This document shows, piece after piece, positions 1 to 8,032 of a stretch of DNA of 11,080 nucleotides. Every line of letters begins with the position of its first letter. Positions within the stretch are counted from its first letter, which is position 1. Under the pieces are notes generated by a model that worked only from the letters and a program-made list of their open reading frames with translations, was not told the origin of the DNA and searched no databases. Source of the DNA: JBAVQS01 sp049694275 (lineage in GTDB: Bacteria > Chloroflexota > Anaerolineae > UBA4142 > SHND01); contig JBAVQS010000065.1 in NCBI GenBank assembly GCA_049694275.1, forward strand, positions 1-11,080, in the 5' to 3' direction. Made by a program: the position numbers and the translations under genes.

Positions 1-1935
1 ACTAATCAGGTCGGTAAAGGCATAGTCCAGGCCATACAGCCGGAGCAGGTTGTGGGGGAGGGCCCGTTCCTGTTCGCTGAAATTGGCGAGGACGAGCACG
101 CGTTCATTCCCGGCCTGCCGTACAAACCCCAGCGTATCATTGTTCGGAATGTTCATGACCTGGAGGTCACTCCCTGCAAACGCGGCCTCTCCCTTGCGAA
201 TGGCGATGAGGCGGCTCAGGCGCTGATAAATCTGTCCTTCGGTCGTCGTGCTATCGCCTCGCCTTGCCATGCGGGTCCAGTCGGTCGCCGGACGATGAAC
301 CCAGCGGCTGTCCTGCGCCTTGGCCGGATTCTCTGCGTACCGATAGTCGTTCAGTGTGCCAATCTCGTCGCCCAGGTAGAGGAGCGGGATGCCGCCCGCC
401 GCGAGGATGATGCCGTGAATGAGCAGGATGCGGCGGATGGCGAGCTCGGCCTCTGCCGCGGTCTCTTCCTTGAGCGCCTTTTCGAGGCCTGCCAGTGAGG
501 CGCAGGTCCCCGAGATCCGGCAGTCCCCGGTCTTGGGGTTTTCCTGGAAGGGCAGGCCGCGCGCGAAACTCCCCGGAAAGCGGCCCGTGTAGAAATCGTT
601 CAAAAAACGGCGGTGGTCATACCCGTTTATGTCGAGGCGCGCCGCATCCTCATCCGAAAAGGTCCAGCCAATATCGTCATGCACCCGCACATAGTTGACC
701 CAGGCGCAGCCGGGCGCGAGCGGGTGCCGTTCGCGGAGCGCGAGCCGCAACAGGCGCACCTCGCGCGTCGCGAGCGAGTTCCACAAGAGCGCCATCAGGA
801 GGGGATTGTACGAGAGCTGGCACTCATCGGGCCGGATATATTTCACGACATCGTCGGGATGGACAATCGCTTCCGATTTGAACAAGAGCGCGGGCGCAGC
901 AATGCGCGCGGCGGCGTTAAAGGCCTGAATGAGGAGATGCGCTTCCGGTAGGTTCTCGCAGCTCGTCCCCAGCTTTTTCCAGATAAACGCGACCGCATCA
1001 AGCCGCAGTACCTCCACCCCCAGGTTGGCGAGTAAGAGCATCTCCTGGACCATCCGGTTAAAGACCGCCGGGTTGTCATAGTTCAGGTCCCACTGGTAGG
1101 AGTGAAAGGTGGTCCAGACCCAGCCGGTCTGGAGGCGTGGGTCCAGTTTGCCGTTTGTCTCGGAACCGGCCGTCGGGGCGCCATAGGCCGATAGCGGCGT
1201 AAACGCGCCGGGGTGCTCGTCGGGAAAGATTTCCCGGAGGGTTGCTTCGTACGCGTCCGGCATGGTGCGATCCGGAAAGATACGATAGTAGGATTGGCTT
1301 TCGGCGTCGCCGGCGCGGGCGCGAAAGGCCCAGTCGTGCTCATCCGAAGTGTGATTGAACACCAGGTCGAGCACGAGGCTGATTCCCGCGTGCCGCAGCT
1401 CGGCCGCCAGCGTCCGCAGTTGCTCGACGGCGCCGAGCGGGGGATGCACCTCGCGATAGCTGCTGACTGCATAGCCGCCGTCGTTCTCCTTTTGCGGCAT
1501 CTTGAACAGCGGCATCAGGTGCAGATAGGTTAGCCCGAGCTCTTGGAAATACGGAATCTTGCTGCGAATCCCGTTCAGGTCTCCGGCAAAGAGATCGACG
1601 TAGCAGACGCCGCCCACCATGCGGTTGGATTGGAACCAGTCGGGGTGAACCTCGCGCTCGGCGTCGAGCGCCTTGAGCTCGGGCGCGCGTTCGGTCCAGG
1701 TCTGCGCGAGAATCAGGAGCAACTCCTCAAGATAGTAAAAAAGGTCATAGTGTGCGCCGTAAACCTCCAGCAGCAGACTTAACAGGCGCGGCCAATGTTC
1801 CTCGATGCGCTGTTTGAGAGCGGCCCATTCCTGTGGGGAATGCGTGGCATACGCAGCGAACCGCTCTTCGAGGCGTGGCATGAGCCGGCGCAGGGTAATC
1901 TCCGGTTGTTGTTCGAGCCAACGACTGTCAGGCAT
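1..1935 (-). CDS. ams: Amylosucrase (GH13 subfamily 4), 3' end cut by the window edge
   Basis: Cytoplasmic glucansucrase: transfers glucose from sucrose to an alpha-1,4-glucan and releases fructose. One frame is open from the ATG at 1933-1935 to base 1 (645 residues, no stop reached). I recall the Neisseria polysaccharea enzyme well enough to align it by eye, and agreement is strong: VGGVCYVDLFAGDLNG, DGGYAVSSYRE (about residue 152), FNHTSDEH, RLDAVAFIWKKLGTSCENLP, FKSEAIVHPD, HDDIGWTF and LYLGDEIGTLNDYRY. Catalytic residues by that alignment are nucleophile D313, acid/base E355 and transition-state D420, with the same 42-residue nucleophile-to-acid spacing as in Neisseria. About 25 residues of the C-terminal beta domain are missing. 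There is no signal peptide. A GAGG lies 5 bases before the start. It is the last gene seen in the sugar-transport operon, 65 bp after the FGE-like gene. A sucrose hydrolase of the same subfamily is the main alternative. Residues 249-271 form an extra loop relative to Neisseria. Confidence 0.95.
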   Translation of the reverse strand, partial: MPDSRWLEQQPEITLRRLMPRLEERFAAYATHSPQEWAALKQRIEEHWPRLLSLLLEVYGAHYDLFYYLEELLLILAQTWTERAPELKALDAEREVHPDWFQSNRMVGGVCYVDLFAGDLNGIRSKIPYFQELGLTYLHLMPLFKMPQKENDGGYAVSSYREVHPPLGAVEQLRTLAAELRHAGISLVLDLVFNHTSDEHDWAFRARAGDAESQSYYRIFPDRTMPDAYEATLREIFPDEHPGAFTPLSAYGAPTAGSETNGKLDPRLQTGWVWTTFHSYQWDLNYDNPAVFNRMVQEMLLLANLGVEVLRLDAVAFIWKKLGTSCENLPEAHLLIQAFNAAARIAAPALLFKSEAIVHPDDVVKYIRPDECQLSYNPLLMALLWNSLATREVRLLRLALRERHPLAPGCAWVNYVRVHDDIGWTFSDEDAARLDINGYDHRRFLNDFYTGRFPGSFARGLPFQENPKTGDCRISGTCASLAGLEKALKEETAAEAELAIRRILLIHGIILAAGGIPLLYLGDEIGTLNDYRYAENPAKAQDSRWVHRPATDWTRMARRGDSTTTEGQIYQRLSRLIAIRKGEAAFAGSDLQVMNIPNNDTLGFVRQAGNERVLVLANFSEQERALPHNLLRLYGLDYAFTDLIS

Positions 1936-2000
1936 TGAGACCTCTATATTTTGATAGCTGGATTGCTCCTCCGGGCAAGAAACCTATGGGCCGGCGCCGG

Positions 2001-2921
2001 TCAGGGATCGGACAGAGCACAGCGCAAACCGATCTGGTTGTCAAAGTAATGCTCCGCGCCGCCGAACCCACGGGCGGTCGTGCGTAGAGTCTGTGTCAGG
2101 CTGTGCCAGCCGCCACCCCGGATGACATAGCCCGCCGAGGTGGGCGGTGAGAGCGGGTTGCGACTTGAAGTCGAGTAAAAGGCGGGGTCATAGCCATCGG
2201 CGACGAATTCCCATACGTTGCCCGCCATGTTCAATGCCCCGTAAGGGCTAGCGCCACTTGTCGGTACATCGACCGGCGTCGTGTCCTTGACACATTCGAA
2301 ATAACTGGCGCGAGAGCAGTCGATGCCCTCACCCCAGGGAAAGGTGCGGCCATCGGTGCCCCGCGCCGCTTTTTCCCATTCCGCTTCAGTCGGCAGGCGT
2401 CGCCCAGACCAGTGGCAGTATGCTTGTGCCTCGTCGCCATCGTACAGGACAACCGGATAGCTGGCATACTGCGGATTGACGTAATAGTCCAAGCGCGTAG
2501 CGCTCGATACTCCATCGACATATGGCGTGTACCGGCGCGGGTGACACGCCCCATCCGCAACACACCGGGTGAAACCGGCATTGGTGCTTTCAGTTTCATC
2601 GATCCAAAAAGCATCCAGGTACACCCGGTGCTGCGGTTTTTCGTCAGTTGTGGCTGCCAGATCATTATCCGCCGCGCCCATCAAAAACTCGCCGGAGGGC
2701 ACGCAGAGGAGTGTGACTCCATCGCGTGGCGAGACCCAGCGCTGCCCACTTGTCGTGCAGCGGGGCGGACGATCTGCGCCCTTCGAGGCAGAGAGCGTTG
2801 GCCCAGACCCCAAGAGACTGGCCGGGAAAGGAGTTGGTGACAGTCCTGCCACTGATGGCATGATCTGGCATGCCGTAAGGCCGAGGGTCAAGAGGACGAG
2901 ACTTGCTTTCCAGGTCACCAT
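2001..2921 (-). CDS. FGE/SUMF1-fold lipoprotein without catalytic cysteines
   Basis: 306 residues. The N-terminus is a lipoprotein signal with lipobox LTAC (C18 would carry the lipid), so the protein is probably anchored on the outer face of the membrane. After a short linker, residues 60-305 form one formylglycine-generating-enzyme (FGE-sulfatase, SUMF1) domain: LLCVPSGEFLMGA, DAFWIDETESTNAGFTRCV, SGRRLPTEAEWEKAARG (173-188), YGALNMAGNVWEFVADG and VIRGGGWHS near 266-274, ending IGLRCALSDP. True FGEs carry a cysteine pair just after the GGS(Y/W) motif; here that stretch reads HSLTQTLRTTARGF with no cysteine, so sulfatase activation is unlikely. The fold is related to C-type lectins, so ligand or glycan binding is an inference. 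No sulfatase gene is in the window. GAGG precedes the ATG. It lies 29 bp after aglG and 65 bp before the amylosucrase, suggesting co-transcription and a surface role in sugar use. Confidence 0.88.
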   Translation of the reverse strand: MVTWKASLVLLTLGLTACQIMPSVAGLSPTPFPASLLGSGPTLSASKGADRPPRCTTSGQRWVSPRDGVTLLCVPSGEFLMGAADNDLAATTDEKPQHRVYLDAFWIDETESTNAGFTRCVADGACHPRRYTPYVDGVSSATRLDYYVNPQYASYPVVLYDGDEAQAYCHWSGRRLPTEAEWEKAARGTDGRTFPWGEGIDCSRASYFECVKDTTPVDVPTSGASPYGALNMAGNVWEFVADGYDPAFYSTSSRNPLSPPTSAGYVIRGGGWHSLTQTLRTTARGFGGAEHYFDNQIGLRCALSDP

Positions 2922-2950
2922 GTATCCTCTCCGCTTTTGGCAGTTCCCCT

Positions 2951-4066
2951 CTAACCCTTTACCGAACCCGCCAGTAGCCCGCGCACAAAGTAGCGCTGCA
3001 GCGAGAAAAAGACGAGCAGCGGCAGCAGCATGGAGATAAAGGACCCCGCGGTGAGTAGGTGCCAGTCGTTGCCGCGCGACCCGACCAGTTCGGCTACGCG
3101 CATGGTGAGCACCTGGACATCGGGCCGCGAGCCGATGAAAATCAACGCGACCAGGTAATCATTCCAAACCCACAGGAACTGGAAGATGGCGAAGGAAGCG
3201 AGCGCCGGCGTCGAGAGGGGCAGAATCAAATTGGTAAAGATGGTAAAGTGGGACGCGCCGTCGATGAACGCCGATTCAAGAATATCCCGCGGCAGCGTGC
3301 TGATGTACCCGAACAGCAGATAGGTTGCCAGCGGGAGTCCAAAGCCGGTGTGCGCGAGCCAGATGCCGAGGAAGGTCCCGTTCAGATGCAGCCCCACATA
3401 GTCAGTCAGGATAGGCACCAGCGCGATTTGCAGCGGTACCACCAGCAGTGCGACGACGGTTGTGAACAGGATGCGGCGCCCCGGAAAGCGCATCCAGGCA
3501 AACCCATAAGCGGCAAAGGCGGCGATCAGGATGGGAATGACTGTCGCCGGGACGGTCACAATGATGCTGTTGAGGAACGCATTCGTAAAGTCAACGCCTT
3601 GCTCGGTGACGACCTGCCCATCGGGCTGCCGGATCTGGTATTGCTTACCGCCCAGGACCTGATCATAATTGTCCAGCGTAAAGTTGATCCCCACTGTCCA
3701 TTGCTGCTTTTGCACCTGGATGGTCCCGAGGCGTTTGTTGCCGATCCAGAGTAGTCGCTCCCCGTTCGGCGCGACCACCCCGGCGCGGAACTGTTCGAAA
3801 GTCCCCTGCGCGCCTTCGATGGTAATGACGCCATCCAGGTTCTGATTGGTCGGCGGAGGCAGCTCCCCGGTTTTGTACCATTCCTGATGTGGGAGGATAT
3901 TCCACCAGCCGGAGGTCTGGATGTCGAAACGCGACCGGAACGACGAAATGAGCAAACCCATAACCGGGATGAGCCAGAGTAGGACCACCAGGAGCAGAGT
4001 GCCATTGATGATGAGTTGGCCTGTAGAGATCCGGGATTTTTTGCGAGAGATACCAGTAGCAGCCAT
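2951..4066 (-). CDS. aglG: Alpha-glucoside ABC transporter permease, AglG type
   Basis: 371 residues, MalG-like inner-membrane permease that forms the translocation channel with the AglF-type partner. TM1 is at about 19-42. It is followed by a soluble stretch of about 110 residues (45-158: WWNILPHQEWY, FEQFRAGVVAPNGERLLWIG, NFTLDNYDQVLGG), a hallmark of AglG-type permeases and absent from ordinary MalG. Five more membrane segments follow from about 163 on. The EAA loop that docks on the ATPase is ESAFIDGASHFTIFTNLILP (264-283). The core (PATVIPILIAAFAAYGFAWMRFPGR, FLGIWLAHTGFGLPLATYLL, FAIFQFLWVWNDYLVALIF) resembles rhizobial AglG as I recall it. The start codon shares its A with the TAA of aglF (TAATG), so translation is probably coupled; a GAGG sits about 9 bases upstream. 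The transported sugar is inferred: sucrose, trehalose or maltose are all plausible, with sucrose favoured by the amylosucrase in the operon. Confidence 0.9.
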   Translation of the reverse strand: MAATGISRKKSRISTGQLIINGTLLLVVLLWLIPVMGLLISSFRSRFDIQTSGWWNILPHQEWYKTGELPPPTNQNLDGVITIEGAQGTFEQFRAGVVAPNGERLLWIGNKRLGTIQVQKQQWTVGINFTLDNYDQVLGGKQYQIRQPDGQVVTEQGVDFTNAFLNSIIVTVPATVIPILIAAFAAYGFAWMRFPGRRILFTTVVALLVVPLQIALVPILTDYVGLHLNGTFLGIWLAHTGFGLPLATYLLFGYISTLPRDILESAFIDGASHFTIFTNLILPLSTPALASFAIFQFLWVWNDYLVALIFIGSRPDVQVLTMRVAELVGSRGNDWHLLTAGSFISMLLPLLVFFSLQRYFVRGLLAGSVKG

Positions 4067-5196
4067 TAGAATGCCTCGCTTTCACGGAATTGCCGGAGGT
4101 TATAGACCATGACTGGAATGACGGTGATGAGCAACACAATGGCGATGGCCGACGCATAGCCCGAGTTCTGTGAAGTAAAGTACTCGCGATAGAACTGGGT
4201 GGAGATGACCTGCGTATTGAACTGGCCGCCCGTCATGACCCAGACGACGTCAAATATCTTGAGCGTGAAAATCAGCACGGTGGTGCTCACAGTGATGATG
4301 GTGCCCATAATGGAGGGAATCATGATCTGAAAGAAAACTTGCAGCTCATTCGCTCCATCCACCCGGGCGGCCTCCAGAATTTCGGCCGGGATGCCTTTGA
4401 TGGCCGCCGAGAAGAGGACCATGCCATAGCCGGTTTGCAGCCAGATCATAACGATGATTAAAAAGAGATTGTTCCAGGGCTGGAGCTCGGCGGAAGCGGT
4501 CCATGCGACGGGTTGGCCGCCAAAGCTGGTATAGATGGCGTTCAGCAGGCCGATGTTGGGGTTGACGGCATAGGTCAGGTTAAAGATGACACTCGCCCCG
4601 ACCATCGAGATGGCCATCGGCATAAAGATGATCGACTTGGCCAGCGTTTCGAATTTGCTGCGGTCGGCCAGTACGGCGATGAGCAACCCCAGGACCACCG
4701 TAAACGATGCGCCAAAGATGATCCACATGATGTTGTTGCGGAACGCCGTGAACATATCGCGGTCGGTAAAGACCGCCAGATAGTTCGACAGACCAACAAA
4801 GTTGATATTGTCCGCGTCAAACAGGCTGATCCAGAAGGTGCGGAGGGTGGGCAGCGCCAGATACCAGGCGAGAATGGCGACTGCAGGCCCGACAAAGATG
4901 AAGGGCACGAGCCGTCTCCGCCACTGGTCGCCGAATCGTTCGACGAACCAGTTCGAGACGGTATAGAGCAATGCGACGCCGCCAACACCCCAGACGATGG
5001 CGACGACGGCAGTGACGAGCTTGGGCGTATTGCTGTCCCGCAGGAAGATGAATCCAACGTAAAGTACGACAAAGGTCACGAATGGGACAAACAGCGAGAC
5101 GAGTATCCGCACGAGGTTGGTGAAGAGCCAATCCAGCGGCCCACGCGTTTTGGCCTCCTGCACCAGCGGATCCCCAACTACAACATTTGGGTCCAT
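4066..5196 (-). CDS. aglF: Alpha-glucoside ABC transporter permease, AglF type
   Basis: 376 residues, MalF-like partner of AglG. After a short cytoplasmic N-terminus there are two leading hydrophobic segments (about 28-52 and 58-80). The permease core follows from about 95 (FIFVGPAVAILAWYLALPTLRTFWISLFD), including NYLAVFTDRDMFTAFRNN, with its EAA loop EAARVDGANELQVFFQIMIP at 275-294. The segment SIMGTIITVSTTVLIFTLKIFDVVWVMTGGQF is typical of AglF/ThuF-type permeases as I recall them. GAGGAG stands about 8 bases before the ATG. The preceding gene, aglE, is 130 bp away and that gap holds a strong hairpin; the following gene, aglG, overlaps by one base. No ATPase of the AglK/MalK type occurs in the window, so the pump must borrow one encoded elsewhere or beyond the left edge. 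Confidence 0.9.
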   Translation of the reverse strand: MDPNVVVGDPLVQEAKTRGPLDWLFTNLVRILVSLFVPFVTFVVLYVGFIFLRDSNTPKLVTAVVAIVWGVGGVALLYTVSNWFVERFGDQWRRRLVPFIFVGPAVAILAWYLALPTLRTFWISLFDADNINFVGLSNYLAVFTDRDMFTAFRNNIMWIIFGASFTVVLGLLIAVLADRSKFETLAKSIIFMPMAISMVGASVIFNLTYAVNPNIGLLNAIYTSFGGQPVAWTASAELQPWNNLFLIIVMIWLQTGYGMVLFSAAIKGIPAEILEAARVDGANELQVFFQIMIPSIMGTIITVSTTVLIFTLKIFDVVWVMTGGQFNTQVISTQFYREYFTSQNSGYASAIAIVLLITVIPVMVYNLRQFRESEAF

Positions 5197-5273
5197 AATC
5201 GCGCTCCTCTATTATTGATTCCGGCAGCCATAAAGGATTGCCCCGGAGAATGGTCAACCGAAGGATTGACCGT

Positions 5274-5306
5274 CCCGCGCCGTGCGGGGCAGTTGCACGG
5301 CGCGGG
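5274..5306 (-). repeat. Strong intercistronic hairpin between aglE and aglF
   Basis: CCCGCGCCGTGC (5274-5285) and GCACGGCGCGGG (5295-5306) are exact reverse complements: a 12-bp GC-rich stem with a 9-base loop. It starts 20 bp past the aglE stop codon in the direction of transcription. On the minus strand it is not followed by a T-run, so it does not look like a full intrinsic terminator. A second, smaller stem, GGTCAA (5252-5257) with TTGACC (5266-5271), lies just downstream. By analogy with the malE-malF gap, it may block 3' to 5' exonucleases and stabilise the aglE message, or terminate some transcripts. The rest of the 5197-5326 gap holds only the aglF ribosome binding site. Confidence 0.75.
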
Positions 5307-5326
5307 AGTTTAACTAAACGAACGAC

Positions 5327-6790
5327 TTATTTCGGCCAGGACGCATCGATCTGCTTGAGGACCGTATCGAGATTGGCGGCGCCGGAGTAATAGTCGGTCA
5401 TGCCCTTCCAGAAAGAGCCTGCGCCGACAGCCCCGGGCATCAAGTCCGAGCCGTCAAAGCGGACGACGGTGGAATCCTTGACGAACCCTGCGATCTTTTT
5501 CTCAATCGGGTCGCCATACCAATCGAGGTTGACATCGTTCTGGGGACCGAGAGCGCCCCCGGCCGCGAGCCAGCCCTTGACGCCTGCGCCGGTGGAGAAC
5601 AACTGCATCAGGGCGGCGGTGGCGGGCTTGTTGTTAAAGGCAACCATGATATCGCCAGCGACTTCGTAGGGCTTGCCATACTTGGGATCGACGGGGGGCA
5701 GGTAGAAGAAATCATAGTCGACCCCGGCTTTGGCCGTCTGCGGGAAGAAGGAGGTGATAAAGTTGCCCTGCTTGTGCAGCCAGCACTTGGGCGGGTTCTG
5801 GAACATGGGGGTGGGGGCATCGCTGAACTGCGTGCTGACGATGGCTGCGGTGCCGCCATAGACATACTTGGGATTCTTCCAGATCTTGTCCATGACGCCG
5901 ATGGCGTTGCGGACTTCGGGCGAATCGAACTTGAGCGTGCCCGCGACCCACTTGTCATAGTTCTCTGGGGTGGTGGTGCGGAGCAGCAGCGCTTCGATCC
6001 AGTCGGTGGCGGGCCAGCCGGTGGCAGCGCCCGAGCCGATGCCGAGGCACCAGGCCGTGTCGCCGTCCTTGGCAATCTGGTCGGTGAGGGTCATGAGGTC
6101 ATCCCAGGTCTGTGGGACCTTGTAGCCGGCCTTGTCAAAGGCGGCTTTGGGATACCAGACTTCGTCCTTGCCGGAAAAGCGCTGGACGATGCCGACGAGC
6201 ATGGGCTTGCCATCGGGGCCGGTGACGGTCGGGATGTCGAGCCAGGACTGTTTGTAGTTCTGCTTGAGCCAGGTCATTGGGACGAGAGTGTCGGCGGCGA
6301 CGACCTTGCCCTGCTTGGCGAAGGTGCCGGCGAGGCCGGGCTGCGGAAAGTCGACGACATCGGGCGGCGCGCCGGATTGGACCTGGGTGGTGATGGAGGC
6401 TTCAAAGGTCTTGGAGCCGGAATACTGAATCTGGATGCCGGTGGCATCCTGGAAAGCCTTCATCGAGTTGTTGAACTTGACGGCGTCGGCGTCGACGAAG
6501 GGGCCGGTCATGGTGACGATCTGACCCTTGAATTTGCCGGCGTAGGCGTCGGCCAGCGTGGTCAGACCGGCGGCGCGTGCGGCCGCTTCACTCTCACCCG
6601 CCGTCTGGCCGCCAGCAGAGGGGGCCGTGGTGGGCGAGGTCGAAGCCGCGGTTGGCTGCGTGACGGGCGCGGTAGTCGGCTGGGTCACGGGCGCGGTCGT
6701 TGGGGCAGTTGTCGGCGGTACACTGTTGCATGCGATCAGGGTGAGCCCCGCGATCAGCAGCAAAGCAGTAACGAGTAACAGGCGTTTCAT
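5327..6790 (-). CDS. aglE: Sugar-binding lipoprotein of the ABC importer, AglE type
   Basis: 487 residues, family 1 extracellular solute-binding protein that captures the sugar outside the membrane and delivers it to AglF/AglG. The signal peptide ends in lipobox LIAC (C21). Residues 24-66 are a Pro/Thr/Ala linker with repeated TAPVTQPT units, presumably a tether. The binding domain starts near residue 88 (GQIVTMTGPFVDADAVKFNN). Typical marks are AFQDATGIQIQYSG, SGAPPDVVDFPQPG, WYPKAAFDKAGYKVPQTWDD, and SGAATGWPATDWIEALLLRT, the last very like alpha-glucoside/trehalose binding proteins I know (AglE, ThuE). The ligand cannot be fixed from sequence; sucrose is inferred from the amylosucrase. A GGAGGAG lies 4 bases before the ATG, a strong site fitting high expression. 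The gene is 109 bp after the LacI regulator; I see no clear promoter of its own in that gap. Confidence 0.93.
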   Translation of the reverse strand: MKRLLLVTALLLIAGLTLIACNSVPPTTAPTTAPVTQPTTAPVTQPTAASTSPTTAPSAGGQTAGESEAAARAAGLTTLADAYAGKFKGQIVTMTGPFVDADAVKFNNSMKAFQDATGIQIQYSGSKTFEASITTQVQSGAPPDVVDFPQPGLAGTFAKQGKVVAADTLVPMTWLKQNYKQSWLDIPTVTGPDGKPMLVGIVQRFSGKDEVWYPKAAFDKAGYKVPQTWDDLMTLTDQIAKDGDTAWCLGIGSGAATGWPATDWIEALLLRTTTPENYDKWVAGTLKFDSPEVRNAIGVMDKIWKNPKYVYGGTAAIVSTQFSDAPTPMFQNPPKCWLHKQGNFITSFFPQTAKAGVDYDFFYLPPVDPKYGKPYEVAGDIMVAFNNKPATAALMQLFSTGAGVKGWLAAGGALGPQNDVNLDWYGDPIEKKIAGFVKDSTVVRFDGSDLMPGAVGAGSFWKGMTDYYSGAANLDTVLKQIDASWPK

Positions 6791-6899
6791 TTTCTCCTCC
6801 CTTTCGGGTAAATAACAGTGGTCAATGCACTCGAACGATGAAGAGGTGATTGAAGATATTTGTTCTGTTCTTCCTCCTTTCTCTATTCTGATCTTGCGG

Positions 6900-7901
6900 T
6901 CAGGCGGTCTGGCGCTGGATCAGTTCGAGGGGCAGGCGGATATGCTGCACACTACGGGAGTCATCGGCCAGGCGCGCCAGGAGCAGTTCGACGGCCACGC
7001 GGCCCGATTCTTCCAACTGCTGGCGAATGGTTGTCAGTCCGATGTAATCGGAGATGTCAATGTCGTCAAAACCGAGCACGGCGAGGTCCTCTGGAACGCG
7101 CACTCCGCGCTCGCGGGCGGCCTTGAGCACACCCAGCGCCTGCGTGTCACTTGCCGCAAAGATCGCAGTCGGGCGCTCGTCCAGGTTCAACAAGCGGAGC
7201 GCCGCATCGTGAGCCATGTCAATCCCATGCGGGGCAGGGGCAAGCGAAATGAATGAGTCGGGCAGGTTGACGCTCGCCTGGGCAAGCGCCTCGCGGTATC
7301 CGGCGAGACGCCAATCGCTTGTGTGAATGGCATAGGTCGGAAGGTCGGTATCGCCGACAAAGCCGCAGCGGCGGTGCCCTCGCGACAAGAGATACTCGGC
7401 GGCGAGCCGGCCCCCCTGATGATTGTCGATCTCGATGCTGCTAAAGTGGGGATGGCTGAATTCGATCAGGACGCTCTCCATGGCGTGCCCCGACAGGCGG
7501 CGCGCAACGGGAGCATCGAACGGCAACGCCATGATAATGAGCCCGTCGAGCCGGCGGGTAACCGCGAGCGAGGTCAGGTAGGCATCTCGCCGGGCCGAGG
7601 TATCGACGTTATAGATCACCAGCTCATAATTCCGGCCGGCCAGCGCCGTCGCGACCCCGCGCAGTCGCTGTACAAAAGAGGGATAGGTAAAAAAGGGGGC
7701 GAGGACGCCGATGCGACGGCTGGCACGCCGGGCCCGCGCGGCCGCTTCGGCCTTGGGTACAAAGCCCAATTCGTCAACTGCCTTGAGGATACGCTCGCGA
7801 GTGCCCGGGCTGACCTTGTCAGGGTTATTGAGCACGCGAGAAACCGTCGCAATGCTCACGCCTGCTTTTCTTGCCACATCGTAAACTGTGTGTTCAGCCA
7901 T
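6900..7901 (-). CDS. LacI-family transcriptional repressor of the sugar operon
   Basis: 333 residues. The N-terminal helix-turn-helix (TVYDVARKAGVSIATVSRVL, residues 5-24) and the following NNPDKVSPGTRERILKAVDELGFVP are classic LacI/GalR. The hinge is unusual in being Ala/Arg rich (EAAARARRASRR, 52-63). A periplasmic-binding-protein-like effector domain follows from IGVLAPFF, with WRLAGYREAL at 197-206, AASDTQALGVLKAARERG around D252, and AVLGFDDIDISDY. The effector is probably the transported sugar or a derivative (inference). It is the first gene of the operon, with a leader of roughly 140 bases after the promoter at 8047-8074, and the palindrome across that promoter makes autoregulation likely. 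The ribosome binding site is weak (GGCGGTG before TAA-ATG), which fits low repressor levels. Confidence 0.93.
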   Translation of the reverse strand: MAEHTVYDVARKAGVSIATVSRVLNNPDKVSPGTRERILKAVDELGFVPKAEAAARARRASRRIGVLAPFFTYPSFVQRLRGVATALAGRNYELVIYNVDTSARRDAYLTSLAVTRRLDGLIIMALPFDAPVARRLSGHAMESVLIEFSHPHFSSIEIDNHQGGRLAAEYLLSRGHRRCGFVGDTDLPTYAIHTSDWRLAGYREALAQASVNLPDSFISLAPAPHGIDMAHDAALRLLNLDERPTAIFAASDTQALGVLKAARERGVRVPEDLAVLGFDDIDISDYIGLTTIRQQLEESGRVAVELLLARLADDSRSVQHIRLPLELIQRQTA

Positions 7902-8032
7902 TTACACCGCCAGCGACCTTGCCAATCCGGTGAAAACCCGCCCTGTGAGAGGAATTTCGTGGGCCCCTCTTCAAGTATGAGCCGTACAGTTGTCTAATTC
8001 AAATGATAGTGGGGGAAATTGAAACTATTTTT

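Noticed and set aside
52..1782. Several open frames on both strands across the first 1.8 kb
   Set aside because: They overlap the amylosucrase frame, which matches a known enzyme over the whole length.
2001..2921. FGE-fold protein as a variable target of a diversity-generating retroelement
   Set aside because: Such targets often have this fold, but there is no reverse transcriptase, template repeat or duplicated 3' end in the window.
5274..5306. Intrinsic terminator ending transcription after aglE
   Set aside because: The stem is strong but is not followed by a T-run on the minus strand, and the permeases need to be transcribed from upstream.
4513..5313. Plus-strand open frame of 266 codons opposite aglF
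   Set aside because: Highly charged shadow translation of the antisense strand; aglF is unambiguous and has a proper ribosome binding site.
6622..6720. Tandem repeat in the 5' part of aglE
   Set aside because: It is only the degenerate coding of the Thr/Pro/Ala/Val linker after the lipobox, common in such lipoproteins.
5774..6778. Long plus-strand open frame of 334 codons opposite aglE
   Set aside because: Gly/Ala/Val/Asp-rich low-complexity product that mirrors the codon bias of the clear aglE gene; no ribosome binding site and no recognisable domain.
6791..6899. Separate promoter for aglE
   Set aside because: TTGACC occurs in the gap but has no acceptable -10 at the right distance, and no LacI-type palindrome is present.
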